Source: DAOVQB01 sp023128935 (lineage in GTDB: Bacteria; Eisenbacteria; RBG-16-71-46; CAIMUX01; WJJG01). From it: a stretch of 12,112 nt of DNA. Below, one piece after another: positions 1 through 10,464 of this stretch. Location: positions 1-12,112 of the forward strand of contig DAOVQB010000136.1 of the NCBI GenBank assembly GCA_030628905.1. The letters run 5' to 3'. Numbering within the stretch: position 1 is the first letter of the stretch; the number at the start of each line of letters is the position of its first letter. The notes under the pieces are model-generated. The model ran no database searches. It saw only the letters and a program-made list of their open reading frames with translations, and was not told the origin of the DNA. Both the position numbers and the translations under genes were made by a program.

Positions 1-307
1 GACTGAGGGTCACGCCCAGTGGATCAAAAACCGCCTTGCGGAAGTGTCCCCAGGGCGGCGTCACTATAGAGAATGTTTTCTTTACGGCCACCCCTTCTTC
101 TCCCAATTGGAAGTGACTCGGGAAAAAGAATGTCTCCAGAGACAGGATGAGCACCACAAATGCAAACAGGCCCCAGTAGGGTGCCCCCATCCAGATCCCG
201 GCCAATGCACTCAGAAGCAGAATCATCCCCAGCACCAAGATGCCTGCACGGCGGCGCTCGACCACCGGATGTATTCGCCAGGCGATCGGTTCCAAGCTGG
301 CGCACAT
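1..307 (-). CDS. Small membrane protein with PH-like segment (partial, 3' end outside window)
   Basis: The reading frame opens at an ATG (307-305), four bases after the gcvPB stop, and stays open to the window edge, giving 102 visible residues. After a short N-terminus (residues 1-20, with a basic ERRR at 17-20) come two hydrophobic stretches, roughly residues 21-40 and 42-62, so it should sit in the inner membrane as a hairpin. What follows (FQLGEEGVAVKK at 66-77, then a PPWGHFRKA stretch) has the alternating, Trp-containing pattern of conserved hypothetical proteins with two membrane helices and a PH-like beta domain. That family likeness is from memory and moderate at best. The tight spacing implies co-transcription and probably translational coupling with gcvPB, but nothing in the sequence ties it to glycine metabolism. 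Function unknown. Confidence 0.7.
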   Translation of the reverse strand, partial: MCASLEPIAWRIHPVVERRRAGILVLGMILLLSALAGIWMGAPYWGLFAFVVLILSLETFFFPSHFQLGEEGVAVKKTFSIVTPPWGHFRKAVFDPLGVTLS

Positions 308-311
308 AGGC

Positions 312-1832
312 CTACTTATCCTCATCCCCAGTGGGGCTCCAACGCACCTTCAGGTTCCGCGCGGCCGCCGCTTCGTCCAGGCGTCCCACGCATGTTGTCT
401 GGGGCGCGGAGCGCACCAGATCGGGGTTAGTGCGGATCTCCGCCGCAATCTGCCCCAGCGCAGAGGCAAAACGGTCGAGGCTCTCAGGGGGTTCGGTCTC
501 GGTCGGCTCGATCATAAAAGCATCCTGCACGATGAGTGGGAATGAAACGGTTGGGGCATGAAACCCATAGTCCAGGAGCCTTTTGGCCACATCGATGTTC
601 TTGACACCATGCTGCCTGGTCCAGGCCAGGCTGGAGACAAATTCATGCATGCACGGCTCTTGCTTGGCCGCGGGGAAGAAGGGCTCCACTTTTTTCATCA
701 AGTAGTTGGCATTCACAATCGCAGCCCGGCTCACGGCCCGGATGCCATCGGGCCCCAGCGACAGGAGATAGGCGTAGGCCCGGACAATCACGCCCACATT
801 GCCATAGTAGGGATGCAACCGGCCGATCGACTCAGGTAGATCCGATCGGAGGACGAACCGCTCGCCCCGGCGCTCCACCACAGGGATCGGCATGAAGGCG
901 GACAGCCTTTCACTAACGCCCAGCGGCCCAGCGCCCGGACCTCCCCCGCCATGTGGGGTGGAGAAGGTCTTGTGCAAGTTCATGTGCACCGCATCGACAC
1001 CCATATCGCCCGGCCGGGCCAGTCCCATGAGCGCATTGAGGTTCGCGCCATCCATATAGACCAGGCCGTCCACGTCATGGATCCGGCGGGAGATCTCGCT
1101 GATATGGCCCTCAAAGAGTCCCAGGGTACTCGGATTTGTGATCATGATGCCGGCGGTGTCCTGAGTGATGTCCGCCGCGAGTTTCTCCATGTCGATGCGG
1201 CCATCTTCACGAGAGGCAACCTTCCGGGGCGTGAATCCGCACAGGGCCACACTGGCTGGATTCGTACCATGCGCGGAATCCGGAATGAGGATTGTGCGCT
1301 TCTGACTGCCGCGGGAGTCGTGGTAGGCGCGCAAGAGCATCATGCCGAGCATCTCGCCCTGCGCACCGGCGGCCGGGTGAAGACTCACATTCTGCATCCC
1401 TGTGATCACCGCCAGCGTCTGTCCAAACTTCCAGAGCAGCTCCAGGATGCCCTGAACTTCACTCTCCGGTGCATCCGGGTGGATATTCGCCAGGCCCGGG
1501 ATCCTGGCGATCTCCTCGTTGATCTTGGGGTTGTATTTCATGGTGCAGGAACCGAGGGGGTAGAGGCTGCGGTCCACGTGATGGTTCAGCACAGATAGCG
1601 CCACATAGTGCCGTATGACCTCCGGCTCTGTGACCTCCGGCAGGTGCGGCGCAGCGCTGCGCAACAATGACTTGGGGATGAGCGCTGCTGGTTGTGGGCC
1701 CTCCAGGTCCATGGCGGGCAGGCGATGGCCGCAGCGGCCGGGCACGCTTTTGTCAAAGATCACCTCCACGGACCCCCGGCTGGGTGCAGACTTGACCACT
1801 GCCTCGGTTGCCACGCTCCCTGGCGAAATCAT
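312..1832 (-). CDS. gcvPB: Glycine dehydrogenase (decarboxylating) subunit 2, P-protein
   Basis: This is the PLP-binding half of the split glycine decarboxylase, 506 aa. With GcvPA it decarboxylates glycine and passes the aminomethyl group to lipoylated GcvH in the cytoplasm. Visible family motifs are YPLGSCTMKYNPK (91-103), DSAHGTNPAS (185-194), the PLP-pocket DGAN (261-264) and LHKTF, whose Lys-288 should form the Schiff base, followed by a Gly-rich STPHGGGGPG. The first ~20 residues precede the usual start of the family (EVIFDKSVPGR), so the protein is slightly long at the N-terminus. The ATG at 1832 is nevertheless favoured: it overlaps the gcvPA stop as ATGA and has a perfect AAGGAGGT six bases upstream. 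The overlap suggests coupled translation and equal amounts of the two subunits. Confidence 0.97.
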   Translation of the reverse strand: MISPGSVATEAVVKSAPSRGSVEVIFDKSVPGRCGHRLPAMDLEGPQPAALIPKSLLRSAAPHLPEVTEPEVIRHYVALSVLNHHVDRSLYPLGSCTMKYNPKINEEIARIPGLANIHPDAPESEVQGILELLWKFGQTLAVITGMQNVSLHPAAGAQGEMLGMMLLRAYHDSRGSQKRTILIPDSAHGTNPASVALCGFTPRKVASREDGRIDMEKLAADITQDTAGIMITNPSTLGLFEGHISEISRRIHDVDGLVYMDGANLNALMGLARPGDMGVDAVHMNLHKTFSTPHGGGGPGAGPLGVSERLSAFMPIPVVERRGERFVLRSDLPESIGRLHPYYGNVGVIVRAYAYLLSLGPDGIRAVSRAAIVNANYLMKKVEPFFPAAKQEPCMHEFVSSLAWTRQHGVKNIDVAKRLLDYGFHAPTVSFPLIVQDAFMIEPTETEPPESLDRFASALGQIAAEIRTNPDLVRSAPQTTCVGRLDEAAAARNLKVRWSPTGDEDK

Positions 1833-3193
1833 GCGCCCACCTCCTTCCGGACTGCCTCCACCAGAGAATCGATATCAGCCTTGGTGCGCTTTTCTGTCAC
1901 GGCCACCAGGATCTCGCGTTTCCTCTCTGGGTTAAAGCGGCTCAGCGGCACACCCCCCAGGATCCGGTGGTGCGAGCAGAGGCGCGCGATGAGATCCTCG
2001 GCATCCTGAGGTACGCGCAGGAGGAACTCCCGGAAGAAGGGCCCCGGATAGACCCGCTCTACGCCCTGGATTGATTCAAGCTGCGAGAGGGCATATTGCG
2101 CGCGCTTGAACGACTGCTCCGCTGCCTCCGTCAAGCCCCGCGGCCCCAAGAGGGCCATGAAGATCGTCGCCCGCAGGGCCAGCAGTGCGCTGTTAGTGCA
2201 GATGTTCGAGGTCGCTTTCTCACGTCGGATGTGCTGCTCCCGTGTCTGCAGCGTTAGCGTGAAACCGCACCGGCCATCCCCATCCTTGGTCTCCGCCACC
2301 AGGCGCCCCGGCATGCGGCGGGTATGCACACGCCGGGTCGCGAAGAACCCGGCCGTGGGACCTCCGAACTGCGGTGGTATCCCGAGCGGCTGGATGTCAC
2401 CGACGACAGTCTCGGCACCCCACTTGCCTGGCGCCTCGAGCACACCCAGGCAAAGCGGATCAGCCGAGACAATTAGGTGCACCGGAGCGTTCGCCGCGCG
2501 GCCCGCGATCTCGCCAACTTCATCCAGCGGCTCCAGTAGGCCGTAGAAGTTGGGCTGTTGTACAAGGATGGCGGCCGCGGGCGCGCCCTTTGTGAGCTGC
2601 TGCTCCAACTGCGCCGGGTCCAGGCAACCCTGCTTTTCCGAAAGCGTCTCGATCGAGAGCGCGGGACCAGACAGATAAGTTCTCACCACATCGCTCAGCC
2701 GCGGGTTGAGACCGGGCGCCAGAAGGATCCGCTGTCCACGCGTTGCCGATCGTGCGAGCAGACAAGCCTCAGCAGCGGCGGAAGGCCCGTCATACATCGA
2801 GGCGTTGGCCACATCCATTCCGGTCAGTTCGCAGATCATCGACTGGAACTCGAAGATCGCAGCCAATGTCCCCTGTGACACCTCTGCCTGGTAGGGTGTG
2901 TAGGCCGTGTAGAACTCCGATCGCAGCGTTAGGTGGTCAATAGCAGCAGGGATCGTGTGGTCATAAATGCCCGCGCCAAGAAAGGAAATCACAGTCTCGG
3001 GATCATAATTGCGTTTCGCCAGAGCCAGCAGTGAGCGACGGAGTTCCGTCTCCGACTGCGCGGGATCAAGATCCAATAGACCCTTGAGCCTCAGCGGCGC
3101 CGGAATCTGCTCGAGAAGGTCATCGAAAGAAGACACCCCCACAACCTGCAGCATGCGGGTCTCCTCCTCCGGCGTATGACCGATGCAACCCAT
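1829..3193 (-). CDS. gcvPA: Glycine dehydrogenase (decarboxylating) subunit 1, P-protein
   Basis: This is the N-terminal-half subunit of the two-part P-protein, 454 aa, close to the usual ~445-450. It has the PLP-enzyme fold but lacks the PLP lysine, which is in GcvPB, and it builds part of the active site. Family hallmarks are the start GCIGHTPEE (2-10), FLGAG-YDHTIPA (71-83), YTPYQAEVSQGTL (98-110), ASMYDG (131-136), a GIPPQFGGPTAGF segment (271-283) and REQHIRREKATSNICT (318-333). The ATG at 3193 is preceded by GGGAGG ten bases upstream and sits six bases beyond the gcvH stop. Its own stop overlaps the gcvPB start. No frameshift or missing motif is seen. Note that organisms such as E. coli carry these two subunits as one fused ~950-aa protein. 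Confidence 0.97.
   Translation of the reverse strand: MGCIGHTPEEETRMLQVVGVSSFDDLLEQIPAPLRLKGLLDLDPAQSETELRRSLLALAKRNYDPETVISFLGAGIYDHTIPAAIDHLTLRSEFYTAYTPYQAEVSQGTLAAIFEFQSMICELTGMDVANASMYDGPSAAAEACLLARSATRGQRILLAPGLNPRLSDVVRTYLSGPALSIETLSEKQGCLDPAQLEQQLTKGAPAAAILVQQPNFYGLLEPLDEVGEIAGRAANAPVHLIVSADPLCLGVLEAPGKWGAETVVGDIQPLGIPPQFGGPTAGFFATRRVHTRRMPGRLVAETKDGDGRCGFTLTLQTREQHIRREKATSNICTNSALLALRATIFMALLGPRGLTEAAEQSFKRAQYALSQLESIQGVERVYPGPFFREFLLRVPQDAEDLIARLCSHHRILGGVPLSRFNPERKREILVAVTEKRTKADIDSLVEAVRKEVGA
1839..1846 (-). promoter_or_regulatory. Strong ribosome binding site for gcvPB
   Basis: AAGGAGGT on the minus strand lies inside the 3' end of gcvPA, six bases from the gcvPB ATG. It fixes the start of gcvPB despite the unusual N-terminal extension. 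Confidence 0.85.
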
Positions 3194-3199
3194 GGCGCT

Positions 3200-3589
3200 C
3201 TATCCTCCCAGCTCCTCAACCAGCTTGCGGTAGCCCTCGCTGTCCAGCAACGCATCTAGCTCTGCGGGATCGCCGGGCTTGGCCCGCACCATCCAGCCCT
3301 CTTCATAGGGCGAACGGTTGACCACACTGGGATCGTCGTTGAGCGCCTCGTTTATGGCGAGCACATCTCCACTGACCGGCGAGATGAGATCCGCAACCGC
3401 CTTGACAGCCTCGACCGAACCGAACGGCTCCCCCCTGGTCAAGGTCGTTCCGTCCTCGGGCAGCTCCACATAGACAATGTCACCCAACTGGTCCTGGGCG
3501 TAGTCGGTAATCCCGAAGACAACCTCATCGCCCTCGGCGCGCATCCATTCATGATCCTTGGTGTACTTCAGCCCCTCCGGAAATTCCAT
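3200..3589 (-). CDS. gcvH: Glycine cleavage system H-protein (lipoyl carrier)
   Basis: This 129-aa carrier shuttles the aminomethyl intermediate from the P-protein to the T-protein and then presents dihydrolipoyl to the L-protein. The start KYTKDHEW (8-15), GITDYAQDQLGDIVYVELPE (26-45) and the lipoylation loop GSVEAVKAV with Lys-63 as the modified residue are all typical, as is the C-terminal GW-V motif region (EEGWMVRAKP). The ATG at 3589 is chosen because MEFPEGLKYT aligns with the family N-terminus and a GGGGGGAGGAG purine run abuts it. An in-frame ATG at 3700, directly after the gcvT stop, would add 37 residues (Cys/Gly-rich, unlike any part of the family) and is disfavoured. The gene lies six bases upstream of gcvPA. 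Confidence 0.96.
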   Translation of the reverse strand: MEFPEGLKYTKDHEWMRAEGDEVVFGITDYAQDQLGDIVYVELPEDGTTLTRGEPFGSVEAVKAVADLISPVSGDVLAINEALNDDPSVVNRSPYEEGWMVRAKPGDPAELDALLDSEGYRKLVEELGG

Positions 3590-3700
3590 CTCCTCCCCCC
3601 CGATCAAGAAATCCCACACACCGTCACGTCCGCAATCACCCCCGCCGCCGCGTGCGGTCGGCAAATAGGCAGTGCCGGCCGGCGCGCAGCAGGAGCGCAT

Positions 3701-4807
3701 CTATCGCCGTACGGAACCAGCCGTGTAGAAGGGCCGGTCAACCACTACCGCCGGTATAGACGTCCCACGCATCTCGATCTGCAGCAGCGTGCCCACCGCC
3801 GACAGATCCTTGGGTACATAGCCCATGCCCATGCCCCGGTCCAACGATGGGCAGTAGCCCCCACTCGTCACGTGCCCGACCTCTTTCCCCGTGGAAGTGA
3901 TCGCATAACCGTGGCGTGGCAGTCGCTTGCCCTCAACCGCAAATCCGATCAAGGCACGCTTGATCCCTTCCCTTTTCTGGCGCAGGAGCGCCTCGCGTCC
4001 GATGAAATCCGCCTTCTTGAGCTTCACCACCCACCGCAGACCGGCCTCAAGGGGGGTGGTTTGAGTGGTCAGTTCATGGCCGTACAGCGCGTAGTTGACC
4101 TCCATGCGCAGGCTGTCACGCGCTCCCAAGCCAATCGGCTCCAGGCCGATGGCCCTGCCCCACTCAAACAACTGTTCCCAAAGGGGAACAGCCACCTTCT
4201 GCGGCACATAGATCTCAAATCCATCCTCGCCCGTGTAACCATTGCGGCTGATCAGGATCTTATGGCCCTCCCACTGCACGTGTGTGTAACAGTAGTACCC
4301 AAGGTCCTTCACAGCCTCGGAGAAGGGAGAGCGCAGGACCGCTTCGGCTTTGGGTCCCTGCAGCGCCAGCTGCGCCAGATCGTCCGTGGCGCAGATCATC
4401 TCTACTTCCGGGGGTTTCAAGTCTGCGGCCCAGGCCCAGACGGCTTCTGCATTGGCGGCGTTCGCGACGAGTAGAGCCTCTGTTCCCAGATGGTAAACAG
4501 TCACGTCATCGATGATGCCACCCTCGTGGTTACATAGGGCGCTGTATAGAAGATGGCCCTCGTTGATCTTGGCCAGGTTGTTCGTGATCAAACGGTTGAC
4601 GAAATCGATGGCCTCAGGGCCGCGGAAGATAAAGCGCCCCATGTGGGAGACATCAAAGACACCCGCCTGCTCGCGAACCTTGCGGTGTTCATGGATGATC
4701 CCGTGCGGGAACTGGACGGGCAGCTCCCAACCTACGAAGGGGACCATTTTCCCCGCATTTCGCTTGTGAATCTCATGATACGGGGTCTGGCGTAGTTTCT
4801 CTGTCAT
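3701..4807 (-). CDS. gcvT: Aminomethyltransferase, glycine cleavage T-protein
   Basis: This 368-aa protein transfers the one-carbon unit from aminomethyl-lipoyl-GcvH to tetrahydrofolate, giving 5,10-methylene-THF and ammonia. The sequence shows TPYHEIHKRNAGKMVPFVGWELP (8-30), GVFDVSHMGR (49-58), GGIIDDVTVYHL (96-107) with the Asp-100/Asp-101 pair at the family's catalytic position, SRNGYTGEDGFEIY (187-200), and GARDSLRMEVNYALYGHEL (228-246). The C-terminal barrel starts near residue 284 and includes VTSGGYCPSLDRGMGMGYV, a version of the usual GT-SP-L motif. Length matches the family. The ATG at 4807 has GAGGAA six bases upstream. It is the first gene of the gcv cluster; 122 bases separate it from uvrA, where a weak promoter candidate lies. 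Confidence 0.97.
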   Translation of the reverse strand: MTEKLRQTPYHEIHKRNAGKMVPFVGWELPVQFPHGIIHEHRKVREQAGVFDVSHMGRFIFRGPEAIDFVNRLITNNLAKINEGHLLYSALCNHEGGIIDDVTVYHLGTEALLVANAANAEAVWAWAADLKPPEVEMICATDDLAQLALQGPKAEAVLRSPFSEAVKDLGYYCYTHVQWEGHKILISRNGYTGEDGFEIYVPQKVAVPLWEQLFEWGRAIGLEPIGLGARDSLRMEVNYALYGHELTTQTTPLEAGLRWVVKLKKADFIGREALLRQKREGIKRALIGFAVEGKRLPRHGYAITSTGKEVGHVTSGGYCPSLDRGMGMGYVPKDLSAVGTLLQIEMRGTSIPAVVVDRPFYTAGSVRR

Positions 4808-4841
4808 GCTACATTCCTCACAGGTTCTCGTTGAACGACCG

Positions 4842-4871
4842 ACGCTAGCACCCTACATCCACCTCGGTCAA
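4842..4871 (-). promoter_or_regulatory. Weak candidate promoter for the gcv cluster
   Basis: On the minus strand a -35-like TTGACC (4871-4866) is followed after 18 bases by TAGCGT (4847-4842), preceded by TG one base upstream as in an extended -10. The leader to gcvT would be only about 30 nt. The -35 is a 5/6 match but the -10 only 3/6, so this could be chance. The gap is too short to hold a tandem glycine riboswitch and shows no such fold. Confidence 0.25.
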
Positions 4872-4911
4872 CGGTCCGCTGCTTGTGGGAATGGCACCCA
4901 TCACATCGACC

Positions 4912-4928
4912 GCTTGCGTGGCGCGAGC
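4912..4928 (-). repeat. Short stem-loop just after the uvrA stop
   Basis: Seven-base arms (GCTCGCG and CGCAAGC on the minus strand, one mismatch) enclose a three-base loop, starting one base after the uvrA stop codon. There is no T-run behind it, so it is at most a weak terminator. The surrounding 20 bases resemble the hairpin at 11311-11329 (shared CGCTTG, CGTG, GCG and AGCCC blocks on the plus strand). Confidence 0.35.
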
Positions 4929-4929
4929 C

Positions 4930-7824
<2,895 letters not shown>

Positions 7825-7847
7825 GCCGCCCAGCCTACCAGAAATGG

Positions 7848-7885
7848 GGATCGGCTTCCTTAGCTCCGCGCTGCGCTATGCGTAC
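7848..7885. repeat. Imperfect direct repeat, copy in the uvrA leader
   Basis: This 38-base stretch matches 7922-7959 at 32 of 38 positions without gaps, offset by 74 bases. The partner copy spans the end of the upstream permease gene, including its last codons and stop. Here too the minus strand reads a TAC codon followed by a codon ending in A and then TAG, so it looks like a decayed second permease gene end. Confidence 0.6.
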
Positions 7886-7889
7886 TCAT

Positions 7890-7902
7890 GAGGGAGACCC
7901 TC
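7890..7902 (-). repeat. Small stem-loop between permease and uvrA
   Basis: GAGGG and CCCTC arms enclose a TCT loop (minus strand). It is followed upstream by another short inverted sequence at 7903-7913. Without a T-run it is a poor terminator candidate. The plus-strand bases 7893-7908 match the 18-base repeat at 11246 and 11321 except for one substitution and one inserted base. Confidence 0.3.
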
Positions 7903-7921
7903 TGCGGCGCAGCTTGACCTT

Positions 7922-7959
7922 GGATCAACTTCCTTACCTCCGCCCTGCCCTATTCGTAC
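7922..7959. repeat. Imperfect direct repeat, copy over the permease stop
   Basis: This partner of 7848-7885 covers the last codons and TAG stop of the second permease gene plus the bases after it. Four of the six differences between the copies are G/C swaps. It is listed as a repeat because the match extends beyond the coding part, which protein conservation alone would not explain. Confidence 0.6.
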
Positions 7960-9194
7960 CGCAGGGCGTCGATCGGGTTCTCCTGAGAGGCTCGCCACGC
8001 CGGGTAGATCCCGAAGACTAGCCCTACGGCGGTTGCCATGCCTAACGCCAGAGCCACCACCCCCACAGGTAGAGCGGCTGGAAGGGGAGTTGCGGCCGAG
8101 ACGATGAGCGCGAAGAGAGCCCCTAATAGAATCCCCGCCGCACCGCCGACTACGGTCAGGCTCGTAGCCTCCGCCAGGAACTGGATCAGCACATCCGTGC
8201 GCCTGGCGCCCACGGCGCGACGGATCCCGATCTCCCGGGTACGCTCTTTGACTGACACGAGCATCATGTTCATGATTCCAATGCCGCCCACCGCCAGCGC
8301 GATCCCCGAAACTAGTAGCATCACCGCGTAGATCGCCCGGGTGAGATTATTGTACAGCTCCATCAGATGGGCATGTGTCGTGAGCCCGAAGTCATTGTCG
8401 TCTCTGGGTCGCAGCCCACGCCGCCTGCGCATGGCTGACTCGATCTCATCGAGCGTTGCCTGCATGCACTTGGGGCGTTGCGGCTGGATCAGGATATAGT
8501 CGACGACCTCACCCCAGCCCCGCTCCTGCTGCAGCGTGGCTAGCGGGACGACCGCCAGCTCATCGAGGTTGGTCCCCAGTACGCTGCCCTTGGCCGCGAG
8601 CAGGCCTATCACGCGATAGGTGTAGCTCCCGATCTTGACCTGCAAGCCCAGCGGATCCATGGCACCGAAGAGCACATCAGCTAGGTCGCTGCCCATGACA
8701 CACACCCTCTGGCGCCCAAGTACCTCCGCGGCCGTGAAGAATCTCCCAGAGGCTATGCTCCTGTCGTGAACCAGGAGGTAGTCAGCTCCCGCTCCCTCGA
8801 TCTGGAGCATCTTTGTCTGCTGGCGGCCGCGGGAAACCCGCCTTGTGGTTGAGGCCACCGGTGAAACGGCTGCCACACTTGGGCAAGTCCGGAGGATAGC
8901 AGCGGCGTCTTGAACGGTGAGGTCCTGGCGCTGCTCGCGCCGGTGGTGCCCGCCAATCTGGACGCTGGCGGCGTACTTTGTCAGATAGATGCTCCCCGAA
9001 CCGAGTGAGGAGATGCTCTCGGCCATGCTGCGGTCGAGACCGGAGAGCACCGAGGCCATCGCCACTACCGTGCCAACACCGATCACGATGCCGAGCAGGG
9101 TCAGTGACGTGCGCAGCTTGTTCGACCAGAGGGCGCACAATGCCATACGCCCGCTTTCGACCAGCAGCGCTATACCCGCTGCGAGGCGCGCCAT
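7950..9194 (-). CDS. MacB/FtsX-type ABC transporter permease (second of pair)
   Basis: This 414-aa inner-membrane protein has the MacB layout: a cytoplasmic N-terminal helix, TM1 (about 30-50), a large periplasmic core domain (about 51-285, including GSDLADVLFG and the VIGLLAAKGSVLG region), then TM2 (286-310), TM3 (340-368) and TM4 (374-397). After TM2 comes the coupling segment VKERTREIGIRRAVGARRTD (315-334), the contact to the ATPase, and the end is PAWRASQENPIDALRYE. Such permeases drive mechanotransmission in efflux or lipoprotein extraction rather than carrying substrate through a channel. The ATG at 9194 is preferred over an in-frame GTG at 9233 because AGGAGGGAGGT lies seven bases upstream of it. 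The gap to the preceding permease is 44 nt. Substrate unknown. Confidence 0.92.
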   Translation of the reverse strand: MARLAAGIALLVESGRMALCALWSNKLRTSLTLLGIVIGVGTVVAMASVLSGLDRSMAESISSLGSGSIYLTKYAASVQIGGHHRREQRQDLTVQDAAAILRTCPSVAAVSPVASTTRRVSRGRQQTKMLQIEGAGADYLLVHDRSIASGRFFTAAEVLGRQRVCVMGSDLADVLFGAMDPLGLQVKIGSYTYRVIGLLAAKGSVLGTNLDELAVVPLATLQQERGWGEVVDYILIQPQRPKCMQATLDEIESAMRRRRGLRPRDDNDFGLTTHAHLMELYNNLTRAIYAVMLLVSGIALAVGGIGIMNMMLVSVKERTREIGIRRAVGARRTDVLIQFLAEATSLTVVGGAAGILLGALFALIVSAATPLPAALPVGVVALALGMATAVGLVFGIYPAWRASQENPIDALRYE

Positions 9195-9201
9195 GCGCGC
9201 T

Positions 9202-9212
9202 ACCTCCCTCCT
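9202..9212 (-). promoter_or_regulatory. Strong ribosome binding site deciding the permease start
   Basis: AGGAGGGAGGT on the minus strand ends seven bases before the ATG at 9194. The upstream GTG at 9233 would place this site inside the coding region, so the ATG is the better start. Confidence 0.8.
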
Positions 9213-9238
9213 GTCATTCTTGCTTGCCGCCACGCGTC

Positions 9239-10462
9239 CTACTTCTCATATCCGAGCGCCACTACCGGCGCCAAGCGTGAGGCCCGCATGGCGGGGTAAA
9301 CGCCCGCAACCACCCCGATGCCGACCGCCATGCAGAGGCCGACAAATACGGACCAGAACTCCACCCGCGCCGGCAACGGGGAAAGCACATTAACCAACAC
9401 CGCGATCAGTGCCCCCAGGAGAACGCCCAGAATGCCGCCAGAGCTTGACAGCGCCAGCGCCTCGATCAGAAACTGCATCATAATGTCCCGCCGGCGCGCC
9501 CCGACTGCCATACGGATCCCTATCTCCTTCGTGCGCTCGGTCACAGCAACCAGCATGATATTCATCATCACGATGCCACCCACAACCACGCTCAGGCCCA
9601 CGACTGCAATCATGCCCAAATAGAACAGGCTCGTAGCTCGGCTGTAGAACGCGTAGTAGGTTTCGGAGTTCTGAACGCCGAAATCGGGCGGCTCCCACGG
9701 CTGCCGGCCACGCCGCAGTTTGAGCAAGAGCATGGCCTCCTCTTGACATGCCTCGTAGACCGCTGGTGAGGCCGCCTTGATAATGATGCTGATTGAACGC
9801 CGGCTGCCATAGATGCTCTCGAAAGTGGTAATGGGCATCAGGACCACATTGTCCCGCGAGGTGCCCAGCACCGCGCCGCGCTGCTTCAGGACACCGACTA
9901 CCCAAAAACTCTCGCGGCCAACGCGCATGCGTTGCCCGATCGCATCGACGGCGCCAAAGAGTTCCTCGGCGATATCCGAGCCGATAACGGCCGAGCGCCG
10001 CCGGGTGGCCTCTTCTTGGTATGTCAAATGGCGCCCGCAGGCGATATCGAATTCATCTCCCAGGGCCGCGTAACCAGAACCGATGCCCACGAGCGCCACA
10101 TCCTTGGCCTGCCGCCCTTCCCAGAGAACATCCACTGTATAATGGGCGGTGGGTACGACGGCCGCAGCCATCGTCAGGTGATCTTGCAGATAGCGGGCGT
10201 CGTCCGAGCGGAGATCCTTGCGCCGCGCAGCCTCGAAGTACTCCTCATTGCTCGTGATGAAACCATACTTGTCCAGCGAGAAGATGTGCGACCCCATGGA
10301 AAGTATTTCTTGCGACACATAGCGATTGAGACCCTGCGTGATCGAGACAACCGAAACCACGGCCACAACCCCCACCACGGTACCCAGAATAGTAAGCGCT
10401 GACCGGAGGCGGTTGGCCTGCAGGGCCTCACAGCCCATGCGGATTGCTTCCCAAAGGCCCAC
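9239..10462 (-). CDS. MacB/FtsX-type ABC transporter permease (first of pair)
   Basis: This 407-aa permease has the same architecture as the next gene but is clearly diverged from it. It has TM1 at about 22-44, a periplasmic core at 45-278 (with GSDIAEELFG and VVGVLKQRGAVLGTSRDN), TM2 279-305, TM3 330-358 and TM4 368-390. The coupling segment VTERTKEIGIRMAVGARRRD is at 307-326 and the end is YPAMRASRLAPVVALGYEK. The start is a GTG two bases after the ATPase stop; it keeps the conserved LWEAIRM opening and has GGGAG ten bases upstream. The first ATG (10438) would remove that opening. The periplasmic part has a Tyr-rich stretch (SETYYAFYSRA, 266-276). With its neighbour it probably forms a heterodimer served by the adjoining ATPase. 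Confidence 0.93.
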   Translation of the reverse strand: MGLWEAIRMGCEALQANRLRSALTILGTVVGVVAVVSVVSITQGLNRYVSQEILSMGSHIFSLDKYGFITSNEEYFEAARRKDLRSDDARYLQDHLTMAAAVVPTAHYTVDVLWEGRQAKDVALVGIGSGYAALGDEFDIACGRHLTYQEEATRRRSAVIGSDIAEELFGAVDAIGQRMRVGRESFWVVGVLKQRGAVLGTSRDNVVLMPITTFESIYGSRRSISIIIKAASPAVYEACQEEAMLLLKLRRGRQPWEPPDFGVQNSETYYAFYSRATSLFYLGMIAVVGLSVVVGGIVMMNIMLVAVTERTKEIGIRMAVGARRRDIMMQFLIEALALSSSGGILGVLLGALIAVLVNVLSPLPARVEFWSVFVGLCMAVGIGVVAGVYPAMRASRLAPVVALGYEK

Positions 10463-10464
10463 CG

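Noticed and set aside
951..1598. Long plus-strand open frame (215 codons) opposite gcvPB
   Set aside because: It is fully antisense to a strongly conserved enzyme gene in GC-rich DNA, has no recognisable protein features, and is best explained as a shadow frame.
4808..4929. Possible glycine riboswitch in front of gcvT
   Set aside because: The gap is only 122 bases, too short for the usual tandem arrangement, and I could not find the conserved paired core or a following expression platform.
9195..9233. GTG start for the second permease
   Set aside because: The strong ribosome binding site at 9202-9212 lies inside this stretch and points to the ATG at 9194.
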